A DNA stretch of 64,000 bases. Source: Treponema primitia ZAS-2. Lineage in GTDB: Bacteria; Spirochaetota; Spirochaetia; Treponematales; Breznakiellaceae. The stretch's first letter is position 1. Each line of letters begins with the position of its first letter. Both the position numbers and the translations under genes were made by a program. The stretch is from contig NC_015578.1 of NCBI RefSeq assembly GCF_000214375.1, forward strand, positions 3,968,001 through 4,032,000, written 5' to 3'. Below the pieces are notes generated by a model. It searched no databases, was not told where the DNA came from, and saw only the letters and a list, made by a program, of their open reading frames with translations. This document shows positions 1 to 6,572 of the stretch, in pieces.

Positions 1-1044
1 CTGAACCCCAAGTCCCTCATAGGCAAAGTAGTACTCCGGCTTAAGCTTGACCAGGACCCCGTAATCCCGCTCCGCCCCCTCGTAGTCCCCTAGTTCGTCC
101 TTAATGCCGGCACTGTACACATAGGCAATGAATACCTCCGGGTCCATGGCAATGGCCCGGTTAAATTCCGGAAGGGCTTCCTGCTTGCGGTCCAAATCCA
201 CCAGGGTCATCCCCCGGTCCACGGCGATCCAGTAATCCTGCCCATTAAGCCGCTTTGCCCGATCCAGATCCTTCAAGGCATCGTCATAAAACCCTGCACC
301 CCGATACAGCCGGGCCCGCTCGCTGAAGGGGACAGACCACCGGGGGTAGAGGGTAATAGCCTTGTTCAGCAGGGACTCGGACTCCTTGGGTTTCCGCTGG
401 GACCGGTAGACCCCGGCCCGGCCGACCAGGGCGTCCCCATTATTGGGTTCCGCCGCCAAGGCCCGGTCAAAGTAGGACGCCGCATTTGTCAGGGAATTGC
501 CCTGGAAAGCTATCGTTCCAAGAGCACAAAGGGCCTGCACGTGCTTGGGATCTATTGTAAGTATCTTCTCCAAAAGCGCCCTCTGTTCCCGTGCCTTACC
601 CTGGGCGCTTTCCAGGGTGGCAAGCACAAAAAGGGCCTCCGTATTAGTGGGCTCTTTAAGGAGTATTTCATCCGCAATAGCCCGGGCGTCCCCCATACGG
701 CCTGCGGAACTTAAAACCGAAGCCCTTAAAAGGCGGATCCCCGTAGAAGCGGCGTCTTCAGGTTCAAGCCGGTCAAAACAGGCCAATGCGCCGTCATAGT
801 CCCCCTGGCTGAGAAATTCCGCCACCGCAGACAGTATGGCCTGAAGGCTCCCCTCAGGCGCCGCCAATGGCGCCAATGGCGCCGGCGGCGCAGGTGGCGC
901 TTCCGGGACAGGTTCCCCGGAAGGTACCGGAGCTTCCGGGGCAGGCGCCACCGGTATAGCACCGGGTTCCGAGCGGGAAGCACAAGAGAATATAAACGGA
1001 ATAGTGATTAACAGCAAGAAAAAAAACCGCAATCTGGTATTCAT
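1..1044 (-). CDS. TPR-repeat lipoprotein (3' end outside window)
   Basis: The reading frame is open from the ATG at 1044 to the window edge, so the C-terminus is missing. The N-terminus is a lipoprotein signal: basic start, long hydrophobic stretch, then the lipobox IFSC followed by ASRSEPG. A Pro/Ala-rich linker follows (PAPEAPVPSGEP, then APPAPPAPLAPL). From about residue 65 onward there are repeated helix pairs typical of tetratricopeptide repeats, for example GDYDGALACFDRLEP, NAASYFDRALAAEPNN, KESESLLNKAITLYP and DDALKDLDRAKRL. TPR lipoproteins usually act as periplasmic or outer-membrane scaffolds; the partner here is unknown. The start at 1044 is chosen because only this frame gives a signal peptide; ATGs at 1048 and 1051 lie in other frames. 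It is divergent from the gene at 1119 and shares a 74-bp promoter region with it. Confidence 0.8.
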   Translation of the reverse strand, partial: MNTRLRFFFLLLITIPFIFSCASRSEPGAIPVAPAPEAPVPSGEPVPEAPPAPPAPLAPLAAPEGSLQAILSAVAEFLSQGDYDGALACFDRLEPEDAASTGIRLLRASVLSSAGRMGDARAIADEILLKEPTNTEALFVLATLESAQGKAREQRALLEKILTIDPKHVQALCALGTIAFQGNSLTNAASYFDRALAAEPNNGDALVGRAGVYRSQRKPKESESLLNKAITLYPRWSVPFSERARLYRGAGFYDDALKDLDRAKRLNGQDYWIAVDRGMTLVDLDRKQEALPEFNRAIAMDPEVFIAYVYSAGIKDELGDYEGAERDYGVLVKLKPEYYFAYEGLGVQ

Positions 1045-1118
1045 CCATCATATAGTATACAATCCTCTTAAAAGCAACAAGTTGCAATTTGAACACCTAT
1101 AGGATATCTTAGAACAGA
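1045..1118. promoter_or_regulatory. Divergent promoter region, both sides almost leaderless
   Basis: On the plus strand TTGCAA (1082-1087), a 17-base spacer and TATCTT (1105-1110) are followed by only eight bases before the ATG at 1119. On the minus strand TATACT (complement of 1054-1059), with CTTGTT 16 bases upstream, lies nine bases before the ATG at 1044. A small inverted repeat, GCAAC-AA-GTTGC, sits between the two and overlaps the plus-strand -35 box. Expected transcription starts fall within about three bases of each start codon, so neither mRNA would carry a Shine-Dalgarno site. This is promoter reading by eye. Confidence 0.45.
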
Positions 1119-2966
1119 ATGAAAAAACCCATATTTCCCCGGATTGTCAGCCTCATCTTGATCTACTTGGGTGTCTTTATCCTTTTGGTAATGATCCAAT
1201 TCACCAGAAAGGGAAGTTTTACCCGGCAGATCGGTTCTTTTGTGGTCTCCGGCTACTATGGAAACTCTAATGGAAATACCGCCGAAATTGCCGGGGAACC
1301 GGATTCATCCCGGGATGACCAAAAGGCGGCTCCCCAGGTCGGCGAGTACCCTCTGGACGGAGAGGTGAGCATTTTTTTTGGAGGCATGGAATTCCTGCTG
1401 ACCGTTGATGATGACCATGACAGCCTGGGTATGGTAGGGGCGGACGGAAAAAAAGAAAACTCCAGACCTCTATCCATGTCTGTTTCAGGTGAAAGCGCTC
1501 GCTTCCTCCTGGCAGGCGGGGTGGAACTCAGTTTCGATACCCAGTATGCCGGCAGCAGCCAGGAACTGAGAATTTACGCCCTACTGCCTGAAGGCTTAAA
1601 ACGGCTGGAACTCCCCTACCGGCCCCTGCGAAGTTCCCGGATCAGGCACAGCGGCGACGGGGAATACCAAATCATCGCCGATGGGAAAAGCTACCGTTTT
1701 AACAATTCTACGGTTGATCCCGCCAGGCGGCTTGTCCTCATGGATAGCGCTGAACCGGTTATTTCTTACGGCGCCGTTCCCGGGGGAGAGGTTTTTGATC
1801 CCTCCAACTTAATTATTTCCTCCGCCAAGGATAAACAAAGTTATGATGAAGCCCTTAACCGGTTTCTGGATCGATCCTTTCCCCTCTGGCATCGGGAAAT
1901 CGAAAACAACCCAACCGATGATGCCGTCATAGCCTATATCACCGAATCAATACAGCGGAATGACTATTCGACTGCGGTGGCCGAAATACCCGAATCATTT
2001 CTGGGAAATTCCCGGCGGAACTATGAATCCTCAGCCTTTTTAGGGCGTATGGACCAGGGACTGCGTTCCATTGCCGCTTTTGAGCGAGATTCTGTCAACC
2101 GCCTCTCCCGGCTCATCCGTGATAAGTCTCCGGATTTCCTCAAGGACACCCATATCGTTGAATTTCTTGCCATCCGGGACCACAATGAGCTCCTTGACGA
2201 AACGCCGGGGATAATCGAAGCCATCGATCCCGCAGCCCTGGACCCGGCTCTGATCCCGGGTATCCTGGAAGGGTACACAGACTGGGAACTCTTCCGCAAG
2301 AATAAGGGAAACCCCTTTGAAGGGCTTACCGGCCAAGCCTGTTTTTCAATAACCGAAGATATCAAAGCGGATAAACAGGGAGAGCGTATCTTTGTATTTC
2401 ACCAGGGGGAAGCCAACACGGAATTCAACCTCCGTCTGGGCGCCGCCCTGGTGGCCTTTGGGGAAAACCCCGGCCAGGAAATATGGGGGGGCATAGGCCG
2501 TTCACTGATACTCTCGGCCCTCTCCCTGGCCGACACTGCCGGGATGATTCCCCAAACCCTGGGCCTGGCCGAAAACGGTTCCTTCACCCCGGCGGGCCTT
2601 CTCAGCAGCGCTCGCATTTACCGGGTCCTCCGACTTGGCGAAAATATTCCCCGGGCGTTAAACATAGACGCCATGGCAAGTAATATCTGGACCTGGACTG
2701 CGGCTACGGCGGTGCTGGCAAATTTCAACCAGGAAAACAAGGTACTGGATATTTCCGTGTCCTTCCCCAGCGGAGAAACCCATTACATGCTCATCCGGGG
2801 TATACAGTCCTTCCAGCAGATACAGCTTTACAATATCCCCTTCCGTACTGATCCCCAGTTTGAACGTTACGATTCCTCAGGTTGGTCCTACTCTCCTTCG
2901 GAACAGACCCTGATGATCAAGATGAAGCACCGGCTGACTACGGAGCATATACAGATTTTTTATTAA
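1119..2966 (+). CDS. Membrane-anchored protein of unknown function (615 aa)
   Basis: I do not recognise this family. The N-terminus has one clear membrane segment (about residues 8-27: IVSLILIYLGVFILLVMIQF), then a Ser/Gly/Asp-rich stretch. The remainder is a large soluble part, likely facing the periplasm, that alternates beta-rich and helical sequence. The central part (residues about 240-370) contains FPLWHREIENNPTDDAVIAY and a helical run. The start at 1119 follows a promoter whose -10 box ends eight bases upstream. The gene converges on mnmA, with 14 bases between the stop codons. The size and topology (anchor plus large external domain) suggest an envelope protein; no catalytic motif is visible. 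Confidence 0.8.
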   Translation: MKKPIFPRIVSLILIYLGVFILLVMIQFTRKGSFTRQIGSFVVSGYYGNSNGNTAEIAGEPDSSRDDQKAAPQVGEYPLDGEVSIFFGGMEFLLTVDDDHDSLGMVGADGKKENSRPLSMSVSGESARFLLAGGVELSFDTQYAGSSQELRIYALLPEGLKRLELPYRPLRSSRIRHSGDGEYQIIADGKSYRFNNSTVDPARRLVLMDSAEPVISYGAVPGGEVFDPSNLIISSAKDKQSYDEALNRFLDRSFPLWHREIENNPTDDAVIAYITESIQRNDYSTAVAEIPESFLGNSRRNYESSAFLGRMDQGLRSIAAFERDSVNRLSRLIRDKSPDFLKDTHIVEFLAIRDHNELLDETPGIIEAIDPAALDPALIPGILEGYTDWELFRKNKGNPFEGLTGQACFSITEDIKADKQGERIFVFHQGEANTEFNLRLGAALVAFGENPGQEIWGGIGRSLILSALSLADTAGMIPQTLGLAENGSFTPAGLLSSARIYRVLRLGENIPRALNIDAMASNIWTWTAATAVLANFNQENKVLDISVSFPSGETHYMLIRGIQSFQQIQLYNIPFRTDPQFERYDSSGWSYSPSEQTLMIKMKHRLTTEHIQIFY

Positions 2967-2980
2967 GGCTTAAATGGGCT

Positions 2981-4081
2981 TTAAAATTCCGCAGCCTTGA
3001 TAGTACCGCCGCCAACTACCACATCACCGTCATAGAGCACCACTGCCTGCCCCGGAGTAATGGCCCGCTGGGGCGCATCAAATTCAATACTCAGGGTATC
3101 CTCCCCAATCTGTTCCGCTATGGCCGGCTGTTCCGCCTGGAGGTAGCGGGTCTTCACGCTTAAGCGCAGGGGCCTTTCCAGCCGGGAATATGCAATAAGG
3201 TTAAGGTCAGAGGCGGTCAGAGATTTTGTGTAAAGGGATTCCTCAGGGCCTAGGGTAACCGTATTGTCGGCGACAGATTTGGCCTTCACATACACCGGCT
3301 CGTTCATGGCGACCCCCAGCCCCCTGCGTTGGCCTATGGTGTACCGGACCAGCCCCTTATGCCGCCCCAGAATGCGCCCCTCTTCGTCAATGATATTCCC
3401 CTGATCAAAAGTCTTCCCGCTATACTGCTCAATAAAGCTACCGTAGTCCCGGTCAGGAACAAAGCAGATATCCTGGCTGTCATGTTTCCTGGCATTCACA
3501 AAGCCCCGGGCTTCCGCAATGTCCCGGACCTGGGGCTTAGTCAATTCCCCCAGGGGAAATTGGGTATTTGCAAGCTGATCCTGGGTCATGGCATAGAGGA
3601 CATAGCTCTGGTCTTTCTTTGCATCCAGGGCCTTCTTTAACAGAAACCGGCCTTCAGGGCCATCCTGTTCTATCCGGGCATAGTGGCCGGTAACAATAGT
3701 GTCAAACTCAAGCTGCCTGGCCCGTTCCAGGAGCCTGGAAAATTTGATAAACCGGTTACAGTCAATACAAGGATTGGGGGTGGCCCCCTGTTCGTAGGTT
3801 TCGATAAAACGGCGTATCACCTTGTCCCGGAATTCCCCGGCAAAGTTAAGCACATAGTGGGGCATACCCAAACGGTCCGCCACTGCCCGGGCATCGTTCA
3901 CGTCATCAAGGGAACAGCAGCCTTTATGCGTGGCTCTACCATTGGCAGAGGGTTCAATATCATCATTGGTAAAGAGCTTCAGGGTGATGCCAATGCACTG
4001 GTACCCCCGCTCCAACATAAGCCAGGCCGCAACGGAGCTATCCACCCCGCCGGACATGGCGATTACGGCTTTATCCTTCAT
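2981..4081 (-). CDS. mnmA: tRNA-specific 2-thiouridylase MnmA
   Basis: MnmA transfers sulfur to U34 of tRNAs for Lys, Glu and Gln, activating the uridine with ATP. The 366-aa protein has the PP-loop SGGVDSS (residues 10-16), the first catalytic cysteine in TPNPCIDCN (Cys105) and the second in DSQDICFVPD (Cys206), plus the family's C-terminal beta-barrel (GQAVVLYDGDVVVGGG). Length is normal for the family. The start codon overlaps the stop of the upstream HD-domain gene by four bases (ATGA), so the two are translationally coupled and probably share the promoter just upstream of 4680. Confidence 0.96.
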   Translation of the reverse strand: MKDKAVIAMSGGVDSSVAAWLMLERGYQCIGITLKLFTNDDIEPSANGRATHKGCCSLDDVNDARAVADRLGMPHYVLNFAGEFRDKVIRRFIETYEQGATPNPCIDCNRFIKFSRLLERARQLEFDTIVTGHYARIEQDGPEGRFLLKKALDAKKDQSYVLYAMTQDQLANTQFPLGELTKPQVRDIAEARGFVNARKHDSQDICFVPDRDYGSFIEQYSGKTFDQGNIIDEEGRILGRHKGLVRYTIGQRRGLGVAMNEPVYVKAKSVADNTVTLGPEESLYTKSLTASDLNLIAYSRLERPLRLSVKTRYLQAEQPAIAEQIGEDTLSIEFDAPQRAITPGQAVVLYDGDVVVGGGTIKAAEF

Positions 4082-4680
4082 CCCTTCCCGGTAAGCCCTT
4101 CCATGAAAGCGTTGATATCACCCTCACAGGAACGCATGGCCAGGATGGTTTTTTCGATAAGCGTATCCAACTCCCAGCCCAGCATAGCCGCCCCTTTTTC
4201 GATAACCGGCCGGGAACAACCCGCCGCAAAAGCCGGGGTCTTGTACTTCTTCTTCACCGACTTCACTTCCATATCCTGAACGCTTTTTGAAGGCCGGATA
4301 ATAGCCACTGCCCAGATAAGCCCGGTTAGTTCGTCGGAAGCGTAGAGTACCTTCTCCATCTCGTGTTCCGGCTTCACGTCCACGGTCAGCTCATAGCCGT
4401 GGCTGCAAACCCCGTGGATAATGTCCTCCCCAACCCCGCCCTGGCGCAGCAGCTCCGGCGCCTTGATACAGTGCTCGGTAGGAAATTGCTCAAAGTCGAT
4501 ATCGTGGAGCAGCCCCACGATACCCCAAAAATCCTCTTCCGCCCCATAGCCCAGGTCCCGGGCAAACCATCGCAGAACCCCCTCCACCGTAAGGGCGTGT
4601 TGCAAATGAAAGGGGTCTTTATTGTAGGTCTTTAAAAGTTCCCAGGCCTGGTCCCGGGTTATCGTTTTTGAATCAGCCAT
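4078..4680 (-). CDS. HD-superfamily hydrolase
   Basis: This is a 200-aa member of the HD metal-dependent phosphohydrolase superfamily. Visible metal-ligand motifs are an N-terminal His (HLQHALTVEG), HD in GLLHDIDFEQFP (about residues 74-85) and later His/Asp residues (GVCSHGYE). This short, stand-alone type is usually annotated as a predicted hydrolase. Its substrate is not known; nucleotides are likely. It precedes mnmA with an ATGA overlap and so forms a two-gene operon with it. The promoter has its -10 box five bases from the ATG, and there is no Shine-Dalgarno sequence, which suggests a leaderless message. Confidence 0.85.
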   Translation of the reverse strand: MADSKTITRDQAWELLKTYNKDPFHLQHALTVEGVLRWFARDLGYGAEEDFWGIVGLLHDIDFEQFPTEHCIKAPELLRQGGVGEDIIHGVCSHGYELTVDVKPEHEMEKVLYASDELTGLIWAVAIIRPSKSVQDMEVKSVKKKYKTPAFAAGCSRPVIEKGAAMLGWELDTLIEKTILAMRSCEGDINAFMEGLTGKG

Positions 4681-4685
4681 AGGGT

Positions 4686-4715
4686 ATTTTATCCCACCCC
4701 CCGGGTAACAGACAA
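4686..4715 (-). promoter_or_regulatory. Leaderless promoter of the HD-mnmA operon
   Basis: Reading the minus strand, TTGTCT (complement of 4710-4715), an 18-base spacer and TAAAAT (complement of 4686-4691) are followed by ACCCT and then the ATG at 4680. Transcription should begin at or within two bases of the start codon. Confidence 0.5.
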
Positions 4716-4724
4716 GGCGTTCAC

Positions 4725-4764
4725 CAAAAAAGAGGGCGGCAGAGGGAGGAGACCTCTACCGCCC
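4725..4764 (-). terminator. Rho-independent terminator after metA
   Basis: Reading the minus strand, a G+C-rich inverted repeat (GGGCGGTAGAGG with its near-perfect complement, complement of 4734-4764) is followed by TCTTTTTT (complement of 4725-4732). It lies about 180 bases past the metA stop and before the HD gene promoter. A T-run also flanks it on the plus strand, but further from the stem. Confidence 0.7.
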
Positions 4765-4916
4765 ATTTCACCTCTTTTTTTTAAATGCCGGATCGGAAAT
4801 ACGCGGGATCCATCCGGTAAGTTTTTAATAAATGTATATTCATATAAAACATATGAATATACTAGGAATATAGCCAAAATAAAAATTTCTGTCAAGGGGA
4901 TTTTGCAAAAATTTTA

Positions 4917-4938
4917 AAAAAAGTGACTGTCACCTTTT
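4917..4938. repeat. Short palindrome GTGACTGTCAC (copy 1)
   Basis: An imperfect palindrome centred on GTGACTGTCAC, flanked by A-run and T-run, lies immediately after the metA stop codon. A similar element, GGTGACTGCCACC, occurs at 15598-15610. It could be a small dispersed repeat or a weak hairpin terminator for metA. Confidence 0.4.
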
Positions 4939-4940
4939 CC

Positions 4941-5858
4941 CTAAAGCTCCCCCAAGTCAAAAGGCGTCTCCTGGTACACATAGTTCAGCCAGTTCCGGAA
5001 AAATAAGTGGGCGTGGGCCCGCCAGCGAACCACCGGCTCCTTTGAAGGGTCGTCCCCGGGGTAGTAGTTCTTAGGCACGTTGATAAGAAGCCCCTTGTCC
5101 AAGTCCCGGCGATATTCCCTGTCCAGGGTCAGGGGGTCGTATTCCAGGTGGCCGGTCACGTAGAGCTCCCGACCCTCCCGGGCGGTGACGATGAAAACAC
5201 CCACTTCGTCGGTTTCAGACTCAATGGTCAACTCCGGTCTAGCGGCAATGGCCTTGCGGTCGCTTTCAGTATGCCGGGACTGGGGGGCAAGGAATTCATC
5301 ATCAAAGCCCCGAAAAATGGTGGTATGCCGTTCATTAACCCCATGGGGAAAGATGCCGAAAAGCTTGCGGGGCAGTTCCAGTTTCGGCACTCCATAGCGG
5401 TGATAGAGCCCTGCCTGGGCGCCCCAGCAGATGTGCAGGGTGGACCACACGTTTTTCGCCGAATAGTCCAAAACCGCCGCCAGTTCCTTCCAATAATCCA
5501 CTTCCTCAAAGGGCAAGGTCTCCACCGGGGCGCCGGTAATAATAAGCCCGTCATAACGGTAATCATTCCGGATGATTTCATCAGAACTGACATAAAAACG
5601 GTCCAGGTGCCCCGGAGGGGCGTTCCGGGACTCATGGCTCCCCATACGCAGGAAACTGATATCCACCTGAAGGGGGCTATTCCCCAAAAGCCGCAAAAGC
5701 TGTATCTCCGTGTCCACCGTGGTGGGCATGAGGTTGAGTATCCCCACCTTGAGGGGACGTATATCCTGGTGTTCAGCCCGGTCATCGGTTATAACAAAGA
5801 CATTTTCTTTGGTCAGGGCATTATAAGCGGGCAATGTTTTTGGAATTTTTATAGGCAT
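4941..5858 (-). CDS. metA: Homoserine O-acyltransferase MetA (acetyl type predicted)
   Basis: MetA activates the hydroxyl of L-homoserine, the first committed step of methionine synthesis, in the cytoplasm. The 305-aa protein keeps the family fold: ILNLMP near residue 40, nucleophile Cys in HICWGAQAG (about residue 143) and the His-Glu pair in VTGHLEYDP (about 236). The residue aligned with E. coli position 111 is Glu (GAPVETL, Glu113 here), not Gly. In the family Glu here is associated with acetyl-CoA and Gly with succinyl-CoA, so O-acetylhomoserine is the expected product. No Shine-Dalgarno is visible; the -10 box lies ten bases before the ATG. Confidence 0.95.
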   Translation of the reverse strand: MPIKIPKTLPAYNALTKENVFVITDDRAEHQDIRPLKVGILNLMPTTVDTEIQLLRLLGNSPLQVDISFLRMGSHESRNAPPGHLDRFYVSSDEIIRNDYRYDGLIITGAPVETLPFEEVDYWKELAAVLDYSAKNVWSTLHICWGAQAGLYHRYGVPKLELPRKLFGIFPHGVNERHTTIFRGFDDEFLAPQSRHTESDRKAIAARPELTIESETDEVGVFIVTAREGRELYVTGHLEYDPLTLDREYRRDLDKGLLINVPKNYYPGDDPSKEPVVRWRAHAHLFFRNWLNYVYQETPFDLGEL

Positions 5859-5868
5859 GGTAAAATAT

Positions 5869-5896
5869 AGTATAAAAAAAACGGGGAAAAAACAAG
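5869..5896 (-). promoter_or_regulatory. metA promoter with very short leader
   Basis: On the minus strand TATACT (complement of 5869-5874) has CTTGTT 16 bases upstream (or TTGTTT at 15). Ten bases separate the -10 box from the metA ATG, so the 5' leader would be about three bases. The spacer contains a long T-run. Confidence 0.45.
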
Positions 5897-5907
5897 GGAG
5901 TCGATTT

Positions 5908-6486
5908 TCAACTCTGCCGTCTAAAACAATCCACCAGATGATCGTTCACCAACCCCGCGGACTGCATATAAGCATACACAATAGTAGACCCCACAAAGGA
6001 AAACCCCTTCTTTTTCATTTCCTTGGCAATCCGGTCCGAAAGCTCTGTGGTGGCAGGGACTTCCTTCATGGTTTTGTAATGATGGATAATGGGCTCCCCA
6101 TCCACCCAGTTCCAGAGCCATTTTGAAAAAGAAACTGGGCCTTCCATCATTTCAAGAAACACCTTGGAGTTTTCAATGGCCGACTGTATCTTCCGCCGGT
6201 TCCGAATAATCCGGGCGTCCCCCATGCAGCGTTCTATATCCTTATCCCCATACCGGGCGATTTTTTCAGGGTCCATCCCGTCAAAGACTTCCCGGTACCC
6301 GTTCCGGCGCTTAAGAATAGTCAGCCAGGAAAGCCCGGCCTGAGCCCCCTCCAGGACCAGCAGCTCAAAGAGCTTCCGGTTGTTTTTCAAGGGCCGCCCC
6401 CATTCCTTGTCATGGTAATGGGTATAATCGTCATCCCCAAGACACCAGGGGCAACGGATAAGATCCTCGCTGTGGGCTTCTGCCAT
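5908..6486 (-). CDS. tag: DNA-3-methyladenine glycosylase I
   Basis: Tag removes 3-methyladenine from alkylated DNA in base-excision repair. It is recognised by the zinc ligands in RCPWC and YHDKEWG near the N-terminus and HLVDCFRR at the C-terminus, the active-site stretch [17 protein letters not shown], and the helix-hairpin-helix region [16 protein letters not shown]. The frame could begin at a TTG at 6501. The ATG at 6486 is preferred because a good promoter (TTGCAA, 17 bases, TATAAC) overlaps the TTG and ends six bases before this ATG. The gene is divergent from the M16 peptidase. The protein is about 192 aa, normal for the family. Confidence 0.94.
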   Translation of the reverse strand: MAEAHSEDLIRCPWCLGDDDYTHYHDKEWGRPLKNNRKLFELLVLEGAQAGLSWLTILKRRNGYREVFDGMDPEKIARYGDKDIERCMGDARIIRNRRKIQSAIENSKVFLEMMEGPVSFSKWLWNWVDGEPIIHHYKTMKEVPATTELSDRIAKEMKKKGFSFVGSTIVYAYMQSAGLVNDHLVDCFRRQS

Positions 6487-6492
6487 AAAAAG

Positions 6493-6521
6493 GTTATACA
6501 ACTTCTAAGCAGCCCTTGCAA
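6493..6521 (-). promoter_or_regulatory. Leaderless promoter of tag
   Basis: On the minus strand TTGCAA (complement of 6516-6521), a 17-base spacer and TATAAC (complement of 6493-6498) are followed by CTTTTT and the ATG at 6486. The predicted transcription start coincides with the start codon. Confidence 0.55.
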
Positions 6522-6538
6522 AGGCCGGGGCGTGCAAA

Positions 6539-6566
6539 TTGTACAAACCCGGCAAATCACTATAAT
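6539..6566 (+). promoter_or_regulatory. Leaderless promoter of the M16 peptidase gene
   Basis: TTGTAC (6539-6544), a 16-base spacer and a consensus TATAAT (6561-6566) are followed by AGGAAT and the ATG at 6573. The AGGA resembles a Shine-Dalgarno site, but it would lie upstream of, or at, the expected transcription start. Confidence 0.55.
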
Positions 6567-6572
6567 AGGAAT

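Noticed and set aside
6487-6501. TTG at 6501 as the start of tag
   Set aside because: The TTG lies in the promoter spacer (-10 box at 6493-6498), so it would not be in the transcript; the ATG at 6486 fits the family better.
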